Below, piece by piece: positions 56,459-64,000 of a stretch of 64,000 nt of DNA. Every line of letters starts with the position of its first letter. Within the stretch, counting starts at the first letter, position 1. The notes beneath the pieces are model-generated. The model did not search any database. It saw only the letters and a list, made by a program, of their open reading frames with translations, and was not told where the DNA came from. The stretch is taken from positions 62,001 to 126,000 of the forward strand of contig JADGNE010000054.1 in assembly GCA_015234425.1 (NCBI GenBank). The letters are read 5' to 3'. The position numbers and the translations under genes are program-made. Source of the stretch: Devosia sp. (GTDB lineage: Bacteria > Pseudomonadota > Alphaproteobacteria > Rhizobiales > Devosiaceae).

Positions 56459-56566
56459 CTTAACGATGCGGTAAGCAACAAGGTTAACGGCGCCGCTTTG
56501 TGGAGCGGCGCCGGCTTTTTGGCAGACCCCTGTGGCAAAGCTGCACCGGGTCGGTCGTTTTTCGCC

Positions 56567-58051
<1,485 letters not shown>

Positions 58052-58233
58052 CCAAACTCCAGGTCTCGGGGGCACGAATCGGCTTGTGCCGTTTTGGGAA
58101 GAGAGTGGCGCGGTGTTCTTAAGAGGATGTTAAGCCTAATGAATTTTTAACGGCGGCGAGTATTGGGCAAACAAAAAGGGCCCCGGAAAACCGCGACCCC
58201 AGATCCTAATCGATTAAAACAAGATCGTTTGGA

Positions 58234-58410
58234 CTAATGCGTCTCAGCGCTCTGCATGCGGCTGAGTTGATCCTTAACTTCCAATTTCTTTCGTTTGAGT
58301 GTGTTGACCATCAGGTCGTCATATTGGCGGTTCTGCATTTCTGCCTGAATCTGCCGGTCCAGTTCCTGATGGCGCCGTTCCAGCGCCGCGATGTGGCCTT
58401 CAGTCGTCAT
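58234..58410 (-). CDS. DUF465 (YdcH-like) small protein
   Basis: A 58-residue helical-hairpin protein. The DUF465 core is ALERRHQELDRQIQAEM and VNTLKRKKLEVKDQL. ATG 58410 has AAGGAG six bases upstream. It is divergent from a second DUF465 gene at 58563. Function unknown; the family is small, cytosolic and widespread in proteobacteria. Confidence 0.88.
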   Translation of the reverse strand: MTTEGHIAALERRHQELDRQIQAEMQNRQYDDLMVNTLKRKKLEVKDQLSRMQSAETH

Positions 58411-58562
58411 AAACAACTCCTTTCAGCGTCTTGGACAGGGGGATCGTCACAAATAATTCATGCTTTGTCGATGGCTCACGGACCCCTCCGCGAAATCAGA
58501 TGCAAAACCTTCCGTGATCAGTTAACCAAGGGTATGTCTGGCGCTCGAAATACCGGATTCAG

Positions 58563-58778
58563 ATGCTCTCGCTTTCCAAGGAACAGGAAGCCCAATACGG
58601 GCTTGAATTGGCTACGAAGCGGCAGGAGCATGCCGATCTTGACGCGGCCATCGCCACGCTGACCCACTCGGCTTTTGCCGATCGCATGCTGGTGCAGCGT
58701 CTCAAGAAGCGCAAACTCGCCCTCAAGGACCGGATCGTGCAGCTGGAGAATATTCTCCTGCCCGACATCATCGCCTGA
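58563..58778 (+). CDS. DUF465 (YdcH-like) small protein
   Basis: A 71-residue paralogue of the preceding gene: LATKRQEHADLDAAIATL and MLVQRLKKRKLALKDRIVQLENILLPDI. The ribosome site is weak (GGATTCAG). It lies 77 nt upstream of purE on the same strand, an order I recall in other alphaproteobacteria. Confidence 0.88.
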   Translation: MLSLSKEQEAQYGLELATKRQEHADLDAAIATLTHSAFADRMLVQRLKKRKLALKDRIVQLENILLPDIIA

Positions 58779-58855
58779 ACTGGTCGTAGCGCCTTGAGTT
58801 GTCGCTGATTCTGGGCTAGATGCGCGCTTTGCGGAGCGGCAGGGGAGAAACCGCC

Positions 58856-59347
58856 ATGCTCAAGCCACAGGTCGCCATCGTCATGGGCAGTCAGTCGGAC
58901 TGGCCCACAATGAAACTGGCTGCTGAAACCCTCGAAACCCTCGAAGTCGAATATGAGGCGCGCATCGTTTCGGCGCATCGCACGCCCGAGCGCATGGTGG
59001 ATTTTGCTACCACGGCCCGCGAAGAAGGGTTCAAGATCATCATCGCCGGGGCCGGCGGGGCTGCCCATCTGCCGGGCATGATCGCCGCGCTGACGCCGCT
59101 GCCGGTGTTCGGCGTGCCGGTGCGCTCCAAGGCGCTCAATGGGGTGGACAGCCTCCATTCCATCGTGCAGATGCCCGGCGGCATTCCGGTGGGCACGCTG
59201 GCCATCGGCGAACCCGGCGCGATCAATGCGGCGCTGCTCGCGGCCGCCGTCCTCGCTCTCAATGACGACGATCTGGCCGACCGGCTCGACGCCTTCCGCG
59301 CCCGCCAGACCCAGGCCGTCCCGCAGTTTCCAACCGATCTCGAGTAG
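58856..59347 (+). CDS. purE: N5-carboxyaminoimidazole ribonucleotide mutase
   Basis: Purine biosynthesis enzyme that isomerises N5-CAIR to CAIR. The 163-residue class I PurE has [14 protein letters not shown] near 6-19, the active-site SAHRTPERM near 38-46 and [11 protein letters not shown] near 66-76. ATG 58856 has GGGGAG upstream. It is followed 4 nt later by purK, its metabolic partner. Confidence 0.97.
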   Translation: MLKPQVAIVMGSQSDWPTMKLAAETLETLEVEYEARIVSAHRTPERMVDFATTAREEGFKIIIAGAGGAAHLPGMIAALTPLPVFGVPVRSKALNGVDSLHSIVQMPGGIPVGTLAIGEPGAINAALLAAAVLALNDDDLADRLDAFRARQTQAVPQFPTDLE

Positions 59348-59351
59348 TCCC

Positions 59352-60446
59352 TTGTCCCAGTCCCTCGCTCCGCTTCCTCCCGGTTCCACCATTGGCATTC
59401 TGGGCGGGGGGCAGCTTGGGCGCATGCTGGCCCTAGCCGGGGCAAAACTGGGGCTCAAGAGCCACATCTATTGCCCGGATCCCAATAGCCCGGCCTTCGA
59501 TGTGACCCCGCTCAAGACCGTCGCCGCCTATGACGACGAAGCCGCCCTGCGCGCCTTTGCCGAGAGCGTCGATGTCATCACCTATGAATTCGAAAATGTC
59601 CCGGCGGCCACGGCAGAGATCCTGGCCGGCCTGAAGCCCCTGCGGCCCGGCGCCAATGCGCTGGCCATCTCGCAGGATCGGCTGGCCGAAAAGAGCTTTC
59701 TCGCCTCCAAGAATGTCCCGGTCGCGCCCTATCGCGCTGTCCATTCGCTCGATGAGCTCAAGGCCGCCATCGGCGAACTCGGCCTGCCCGCCGTGCTGAA
59801 AACCACGCGCCTCGGTTATGACGGCAAGGGCCAGCGCGTTCTGCGTGCGCCCGAAGACGCCGAAGCTGCCTTTGCCGAACTGGCGCCGCATCCGCTGGTG
59901 CTCGAAGGCTTCGTCGACTTCGAAAAGGAAATTTCCGTGGTGGTGGCGCGTGGCGCCGATGGCACGGTTCGCGCCTTTGATCCGGCGGAAAACGTTCATC
60001 GGCACCATATTTTGCACACCAGCACCGTTCCGGCGGTTATCGCGCCGGGCGTGGCCAAGCATGCCGCCATGCTGGCCAAGGTGATTGTCGTGGCGCTCGA
60101 TTATGTCGGCGTACTCGGGGTGGAATTCTTCGTCATCGGCGGCGAGCGCCCGACGCTGATGGTCAATGAGATTGCCCCGCGCGTGCACAATTCCGGTCAC
60201 TGGACCGAGGCGGTGTGCCTCACCGACCAGTTCGAGCAGCATATGCGCGCCGTCGCCGGCTGGCCACTCGGCGATCCTACCCGCTATGCCGATGTGGTGA
60301 TGCAGAACCTTATCGGCGATGAGGTCGACATGATCCCCAATGGCCTCGACGGCCAGACCCAGCCCCATCTCTACGGCAAGGCCGAGGCGCGTCCGGGGCG
60401 GAAGATGGGCCATATCAACCGCATCATCCGCCCTGAACTGCTTTAG
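59352..60446 (+). CDS. purK: N5-carboxyaminoimidazole ribonucleotide synthase
   Basis: Makes N5-CAIR from AIR, bicarbonate and ATP, the substrate of PurE. The 364-residue ATP-grasp enzyme starts with GILGGGQLGRMLALAG near 14-29; VLKTTRLGYDGKGQ near 148 and MVNEIAPRVHNSGHWT near 266 are family motifs. The start is TTG 59352, just after the purE stop; there is no upstream ATG in frame that fits. Its stop overlaps the stop of the convergent hydrolase. Confidence 0.96.
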   Translation: MSQSLAPLPPGSTIGILGGGQLGRMLALAGAKLGLKSHIYCPDPNSPAFDVTPLKTVAAYDDEAALRAFAESVDVITYEFENVPAATAEILAGLKPLRPGANALAISQDRLAEKSFLASKNVPVAPYRAVHSLDELKAAIGELGLPAVLKTTRLGYDGKGQRVLRAPEDAEAAFAELAPHPLVLEGFVDFEKEISVVVARGADGTVRAFDPAENVHRHHILHTSTVPAVIAPGVAKHAAMLAKVIVVALDYVGVLGVEFFVIGGERPTLMVNEIAPRVHNSGHWTEAVCLTDQFEQHMRAVAGWPLGDPTRYADVVMQNLIGDEVDMIPNGLDGQTQPHLYGKAEARPGRKMGHINRIIRPELL

Positions 60447-61135
60447 CGGGCGAGCAGCGTTCTGAGCGCTGCCGCCACCGGTTCCGGATTTTCCATCGGC
60501 GGCAGATGTCCGCTGTCGGGGAAATGGGTGAGATTGGCTCCGGGGATGGCCTCGGCCATTTCCGCCGCCAGCTCGGGCGGGGTGAGTTTGTCGAGCGCGC
60601 CGACCCCGACCAGCGCCGGTATTGTGATGCCTCCGAGATCGGGGCGGGAGTCCGCGCGGTTCATGATGGCGGTCTGCTGGCGGATATAAACATCCCTGCC
60701 GAGCCGCTCGGCCATGGCCTGAACCTCTTCGGCGAGTGGGGTGCCCAGGTTCTGCGGGGTGAGGAGGCTTGGCAGCAGCCCGCGCGAGACGCCGATGAAT
60801 TTGCCCGTCTGGACATTGGCGATACCGGCGCTTCTGGCCGCCTTGCGCTCCGGCGTGTCCGGCCGCGCCGACGTATCGAACAGCGCCAGATGGGTGACAC
60901 GCTCGGGCGCCTGGCGCAGGATTTCAAACGCCACATATCCGCCCATCGAGAGACCGGCGAGGGCAAAGCGCGGTGGCGCGGCAGCCAGAGTGCGCGCGGC
61001 CATGTCGGCGATATCATCATCAAGGGTCAGGTCAGCCACCATCGGGGAGATGGCGTCACGCAGGGGCAAGACCACGTCCCGCCACAGGCGAGCATCGCAG
61101 AGGAGGCCGGGAAGCAACACGAGGGGCGTGATCAT
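60443..61135 (-). CDS. alpha/beta hydrolase
   Basis: A 230-residue serine hydrolase. PLVLLPGLLCDARLW near 4-18 is the oxyanion strand; the nucleophile is in LAGLSMGGYVAF near 61; the catalytic His is in DSGHLPPMENPE near 209. I choose ATG 61135 with GGAG upstream rather than a 33-codon longer reading. Substrate unknown; the group includes esterases and lactonases. Terminal stop shared with purK. Confidence 0.88.
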   Translation of the reverse strand: MITPLVLLPGLLCDARLWRDVVLPLRDAISPMVADLTLDDDIADMAARTLAAAPPRFALAGLSMGGYVAFEILRQAPERVTHLALFDTSARPDTPERKAARSAGIANVQTGKFIGVSRGLLPSLLTPQNLGTPLAEEVQAMAERLGRDVYIRQQTAIMNRADSRPDLGGITIPALVGVGALDKLTPPELAAEMAEAIPGANLTHFPDSGHLPPMENPEPVAAALRTLLAR

Positions 61136-61227
61136 GGGGTCATTCTCCCTGTTCTGGACGGGCAACAGACTAGACTGGTGAGGCGTCCTGGAAACCCGCT
61201 TGACGCCCATTTCGGTGAGTCTTTTAG

Positions 61228-61256
61228 TGGACAAATGTCGCCGACTTCGCTATAGA
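61228..61256 (+). promoter_or_regulatory. promoter of rpsU
   Basis: TGGACA (61228-61233) and TATAGA (61251-61256) with a 17-nt spacer, about 100 nt upstream of the S21 start. It overlaps no gene and points at rpsU. Confidence 0.6.
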
Positions 61257-61357
61257 CCCCGCCACGATGACCGGCGGTGCTGGTCGGCGCAGACGTCTCT
61301 GCGACTTCTGTGCTTCCATTCAATTGATTTGCATGTGCTTTGAAGGGGCAGTTACCT

Positions 61358-61585
61358 TTGCAAGTAGTCGTTCGCGATAACAATGTTGATCAGGCGCTGC
61401 GCGCCCTCAAGAAGAAGCTGCAGCGTGAAGGCGTCTTCCGCGAGATGAAGCTTCGGAACTACTACGAGAAGCCCTCCGAGAAGAAAGCCCGCCAGAAAGC
61501 AGAGGCCGTTCGTCGCGCCCGCAAGCTGGCTCGCAAGCGCGCACAGCGGGAAGGCCTGATCGCTGCGCCGCCGGCGCGCCACTAG
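61358..61585 (+). CDS. rpsU: 30S ribosomal protein S21
   Basis: A 75-residue basic protein of the small subunit. [20 protein letters not shown] and [20 protein letters not shown] are the S21 signature. The start is TTG 61358, which gives the conserved M-Q-V-V-V N-terminus and has AAGGGG upstream; the frame's earlier TTG at 61340 sits inside that ribosome site. Monocistronic, with promoter and terminator. Confidence 0.95.
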   Translation: MQVVVRDNNVDQALRALKKKLQREGVFREMKLRNYYEKPSEKKARQKAEAVRRARKLARKRAQREGLIAAPPARH

Positions 61586-61608
61586 GCTTCGACTGCTTGA
61601 AGAGTTTT

Positions 61609-61640
61609 AACGCCGTCCCTTTGGGCGGCGTTTTTGTTTG
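61609..61640 (+). terminator. rpsU terminator
   Basis: Stem AACGCCGTCC/GGGCGGCGTT with a CTTT loop followed by TTTTTGTTTG, 23 nt after the S21 stop. Confidence 0.92.
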
Positions 61641-61651
61641 TGTCGGCCCGC

Positions 61652-62863
61652 TTATGCAGGTGTTCGTCTGGACCGGTGGCGATCGAACCAGGTCAGGCCG
61701 ATGGCGATGATGGCCGAGAGCGGCATCATGACCATCAATGCCGTGCGGGCATCGGGGAACAATGTTCCTGCGGCCAGCGATCCGACGAACCCGCCGCCCA
61801 CCTGGAAAAATCCGGTCAGCGCGCCGGCTGCGCCCGCCATGCTGCCGAAGCCGGCCATGGCCGTGGCCGTAGCGCTCGGGCCGATAAAGGCGAGGCCCAC
61901 CATCCAGATGCCGACCGGCACCATCAGCGCCATCACCGACAGCGGGAACAGCAGCGGCAGGACAATAAAGCCGAGCCCGCCAAGGGCCAGGAGCACCAGG
62001 GCGAGCGTGATGATCCTCTGCCCGCTCATGCGTGCGGCAAGCCTGCCGGCGATAAGATTGCCGGAGATGAAAGAGGCCGTCTGTACCAGCATGGCCATGG
62101 CGAACTGGAAGGGGGTGAGCCCCATGTCGTCGATGAGGATGAAGGGCAGGAGCGCCGTAAAGCTGTGAAAGCCGCTGAAGGCCAGCGAGAGCAGCAGGGC
62201 CGGAAAGACGAAGTCCGGCGCGGTCATCAGGGCGCGATAATTGGAAAAGATCACCCGGGCGTTGAACGGGATGCGCTGCTCGACCGGCAGGGTTTCGCGC
62301 GCGCTGGTGCCCAGCATGGCGAGGATGGCAAGGCCGAACCCGGCCATGACCACGAAGAGATAATGCCATGAGCCGAACAGCAGCATGACGCTGCCCAGCG
62401 TCGGCGCGACGGCGGGGGTGACGGTCAGGATGAGGTTGACCATGGTGAGGATGCGGATCGCCTCGGCGCCCACGAACTGGTCGCGCACCATGGCGCGGGA
62501 CAGGGCCACGCCGGCGGAGACGCCAAAGCCCTGGATGAAGCGGCCGAGAAACAGCACTTCGAGGCTCGGCGCGAAGGCGGCGACAAGACTGCCGAGCACA
62601 TAAATGGCGAAAAAAGCGATGCCGACGCTGCGGCGACCGTACCGGTCGGAGAGCGGACCGCAGATCAGCTGGCCCAGGGCGAAGGCGGCGAAATAGACCG
62701 TCAGCGTCAGCTTGCCGGCTGCATCGGTGGTGTTGAGATCGTCAACGATGGTCGGCAGGGCGGGGGCATAAAGGGTGAGACTGAGCGGGCCAGTCGCCAC
62801 CATGAGACCGCCGATAATGGCGGTTCGGCGGGCTGACATGCCCGCCGGAATAGCCTTGGTCAC
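61652..62863 (-). CDS. MFS multidrug exporter, Bcr/CflA type
   Basis: A 403-residue transporter with 12 predicted helices. GPLSLTLYAPALPTI near 25 and GPLSDRYGRRSVGIAFF near 70 (the MFS motif A) with FIQGFGVSAGVALSRAMVRD near 110 are typical of DHA1/Bcr drug-proton antiporters. I start at GTG 62863, whose codon overlaps the upstream stop (GTGA); the longer frame runs into the hydrolase gene. It ends close to the rpsU terminator. Confidence 0.92.
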   Translation of the reverse strand: MTKAIPAGMSARRTAIIGGLMVATGPLSLTLYAPALPTIVDDLNTTDAAGKLTLTVYFAAFALGQLICGPLSDRYGRRSVGIAFFAIYVLGSLVAAFAPSLEVLFLGRFIQGFGVSAGVALSRAMVRDQFVGAEAIRILTMVNLILTVTPAVAPTLGSVMLLFGSWHYLFVVMAGFGLAILAMLGTSARETLPVEQRIPFNARVIFSNYRALMTAPDFVFPALLLSLAFSGFHSFTALLPFILIDDMGLTPFQFAMAMLVQTASFISGNLIAGRLAARMSGQRIITLALVLLALGGLGFIVLPLLFPLSVMALMVPVGIWMVGLAFIGPSATATAMAGFGSMAGAAGALTGFFQVGGGFVGSLAAGTLFPDARTALMVMMPLSAIIAIGLTWFDRHRSRRTPA

Positions 62864-63669
62864 GGAATAAGGGCTTTCTCGAAAAAGGGCTTGGCCTGGC
62901 CCCAGATCCCGGCGGCCCAAAGGTCGGAGTGATCGGCGTCGGGGACGATCCAGAGTTCGGAAGGATTGGGGGCAAGGGCATAGAGACGCTCGCCATTGGA
63001 GACGCCAATCGTGGCGTCCGCCGTGCCATGGGCGATCAAGAGCGGCTCGCTCACATCGCGGATCCACTCATTGGAGGGGAATTTGTCCATCATGACGAGG
63101 CCGACGGGCAGGATCGGATAGCGATCGGCCGCGACCGTGACAGCCGAGAGATAGGGGGTTTCGAGCAGCAGGGCCTCGGCATCGCGATTGGCGGCAACAT
63201 AGGTGGCGGGGCCGGTGCCGATCGAGCGGCCCCAGATCATGATCGGGGCGCCCTTGGCGGCGACCCAGTCGAATACGGCGAGGGAATCCTCGAGCATGTT
63301 GTCCTGCGAGATTTCCCCCGGCGAGGTGGGAAAGCCGCGATAGTCAAAGGCGGCAAAGCCGAAGCCGTCGGCGACGAACTGCTCGTAGCGCTGGTGTTCC
63401 TCGGTGAAGCTGCCGGTATTGCCCTTGTAGAAAATGATCACCGGCCGGCCGGGAGGCGGGGCCTTGTACCAGGCGGTGACGCTGGCATTGCTGGATGGAA
63501 TTTTGACCTCTTCGGCATCCGTGAGCGTCGTTGCGCTAAGCGGGATGATCTCGCCCGCGGGACTGTACTGGAGAGCCCGCTGGTTGAAATACATGTAGGC
63601 GATGGCCCCCGCGTAAGCGAGAGCCACAAGAATGACGAGGGCATAGAGCCCGCGGCGCAGCAGTGTCAT
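62860..63669 (-). CDS. membrane-anchored alpha/beta hydrolase (Bem46/ABHD-like)
   Basis: A 269-residue hydrolase with an N-terminal membrane anchor (about 7-27). PVIIFYKGNTGSFTEEHQR near 75, AAFDYRGFPTSPGE near 106, the nucleophile in IWGRSIGTGPATY near 145 and the His in DADHSDLW near 248 match the Bem46 group. Function unknown. Translationally coupled to the MFS exporter by GTGA. Confidence 0.88.
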   Translation of the reverse strand: MTLLRRGLYALVILVALAYAGAIAYMYFNQRALQYSPAGEIIPLSATTLTDAEEVKIPSSNASVTAWYKAPPPGRPVIIFYKGNTGSFTEEHQRYEQFVADGFGFAAFDYRGFPTSPGEISQDNMLEDSLAVFDWVAAKGAPIMIWGRSIGTGPATYVAANRDAEALLLETPYLSAVTVAADRYPILPVGLVMMDKFPSNEWIRDVSEPLLIAHGTADATIGVSNGERLYALAPNPSELWIVPDADHSDLWAAGIWGQAKPFFEKALIP

Positions 63670-63718
63670 GACCCACCCCCGGAGCGATTTGCTGCACTAT
63701 ATCGCAAAGAGGGGGAAA

Positions 63719-64000
63719 TCAGAGTTCAGAAAGCGTTTTTTGCAGCGCCTGATCGAACACTTCATCGGGCTGGGCGCCGGAGAGCGCATATTTCTCGCCA
63801 AAGACGAAGAAAGGCACGCCGCGAATGCCCTGCTGGGCGGCGTCCTTGGCGATCTGCTCGGTGGCCTTGAGCAGGTCCGGATCGTTCATGGCGTCGAGCG
63901 CATCGCCGCGATCCCAGCCGAACTGGGCGGCGATATCGGCCAGGACATTGTCGTCATTGATCTGGCGGTGCTCGAGGAAATAGGCCTCGGCAATGGCATT
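63719..64000 (-). CDS. FrnE-like DsbA-family oxidoreductase, 3' end only
   Basis: Open to the window edge on the minus strand; 93 codons and the stop are visible. The segment EAYFLEHRQINDDNVLADIA, then KDAAQQGIRGVPFFVF with the cis-Pro (GVPFF), is typical of the C-terminal helical insert and thioredoxin end of FrnE/2-hydroxychromene-2-carboxylate isomerase-like proteins. The N-terminal CxxC or Ser active site is beyond the window, so redox activity cannot be judged. Confidence 0.82.
   Translation of the reverse strand, partial: NAIAEAYFLEHRQINDDNVLADIAAQFGWDRGDALDAMNDPDLLKATEQIAKDAAQQGIRGVPFFVFGEKYALSGAQPDEVFDQALQKTLSEL

Noticed and set aside
56489-56520. Hairpin GGCGCCGCT/AGCGGCGCC with a T-run on the plus strand.
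   Set aside because: Genes on both sides run on the minus strand, so its T-run points the wrong way for either; I do not call it a terminator for them.

Overview
The window looks like a chromosomal segment of an alphaproteobacterium of the order Hyphomicrobiales. A Devosia-like organism is my best guess from the mix of genes; no single marker proves it. The base composition is GC-rich. Alphaproteobacterial signatures include a GapR-type nucleoid protein, a DUF1036 gene coupled to pyruvate kinase, a pair of DUF465 proteins beside purEK, a zinc-free L36 and an S21 with its own promoter. I saw no rRNA, tRNA, CRISPR array, insertion sequence or prophage.

Region 1 (1-23.4 kb) is a cell-surface locus. 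It starts with gmd (GDP-mannose 4,6-dehydratase). A GtrA/GtrB-like cassette follows, with a large membrane protein (DUF6311-like) and an acyltransferase-3. Next come an unrecognised membrane protein, a small XRE regulator, and a strongly codon-biased gene for a cysteine-free, RTX/S-layer-like protein with two N-terminal DUF4214 repeats and no Sec signal. After it lie a WbdD-like methyltransferase that itself carries DUF4214, GT4 glycosyltransferases (one a double-domain fusion), and a Wzm/Wzt exporter whose Wzt has the C-terminal glycan-binding domain. The region ends with a type I secretion ABC/HlyD pair, a SapC-family (S-layer associated) protein and an unknown partner. The layout recalls the Caulobacter rsaA-rsaDE-O-antigen locus. 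I read it as a system that makes, exports and anchors a surface layer. A 9-bp motif, TTACTGTAC, recurs upstream of the XRE gene, the secreted-protein gene and the secretion genes, which suggests common control.

Region 2 (23.4-37.6 kb) is mostly housekeeping and regulation. It holds L36, pyruvate kinase, DUF1036, gapR, a small DUF1127-like protein, a winged-helix regulator split by an apparent 1-nt frameshift, a Crp/Fnr regulator divergent from a soluble globin-coupled chemotaxis transducer, an Asp/Glu racemase divergent from an Lrp regulator, dxs, a DUF882 protein and an L,D-transpeptidase.

Region 3 (37.7-55.6 kb) is a peptide uptake and hydrolysis island. A tightly overlapping operon encodes a binding protein, two permeases, two ATPases, a class-V aminotransferase and a HAD phosphatase. 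A second transporter operon has a fused double ATPase, and its own binding-protein gene appears frameshifted right after the start codon. Three tandem paralogous COG1228-type amidohydrolases and a third, orphan binding protein follow. I infer uptake and cleavage of dipeptides or modified amino acids. A decamer, TGTCTACCCC, sits upstream of both transporter operons.

Region 4 (55.7-64 kb) holds an Omp25-like barrel protein, an NtrC-type sigma-54 regulator, the DUF465 pair, purEK, an alpha/beta hydrolase, rpsU, a Bcr/CflA-type MFS exporter with a coupled Bem46-like hydrolase, and the 3' end of a FrnE/DsbA-family gene cut by the window edge.
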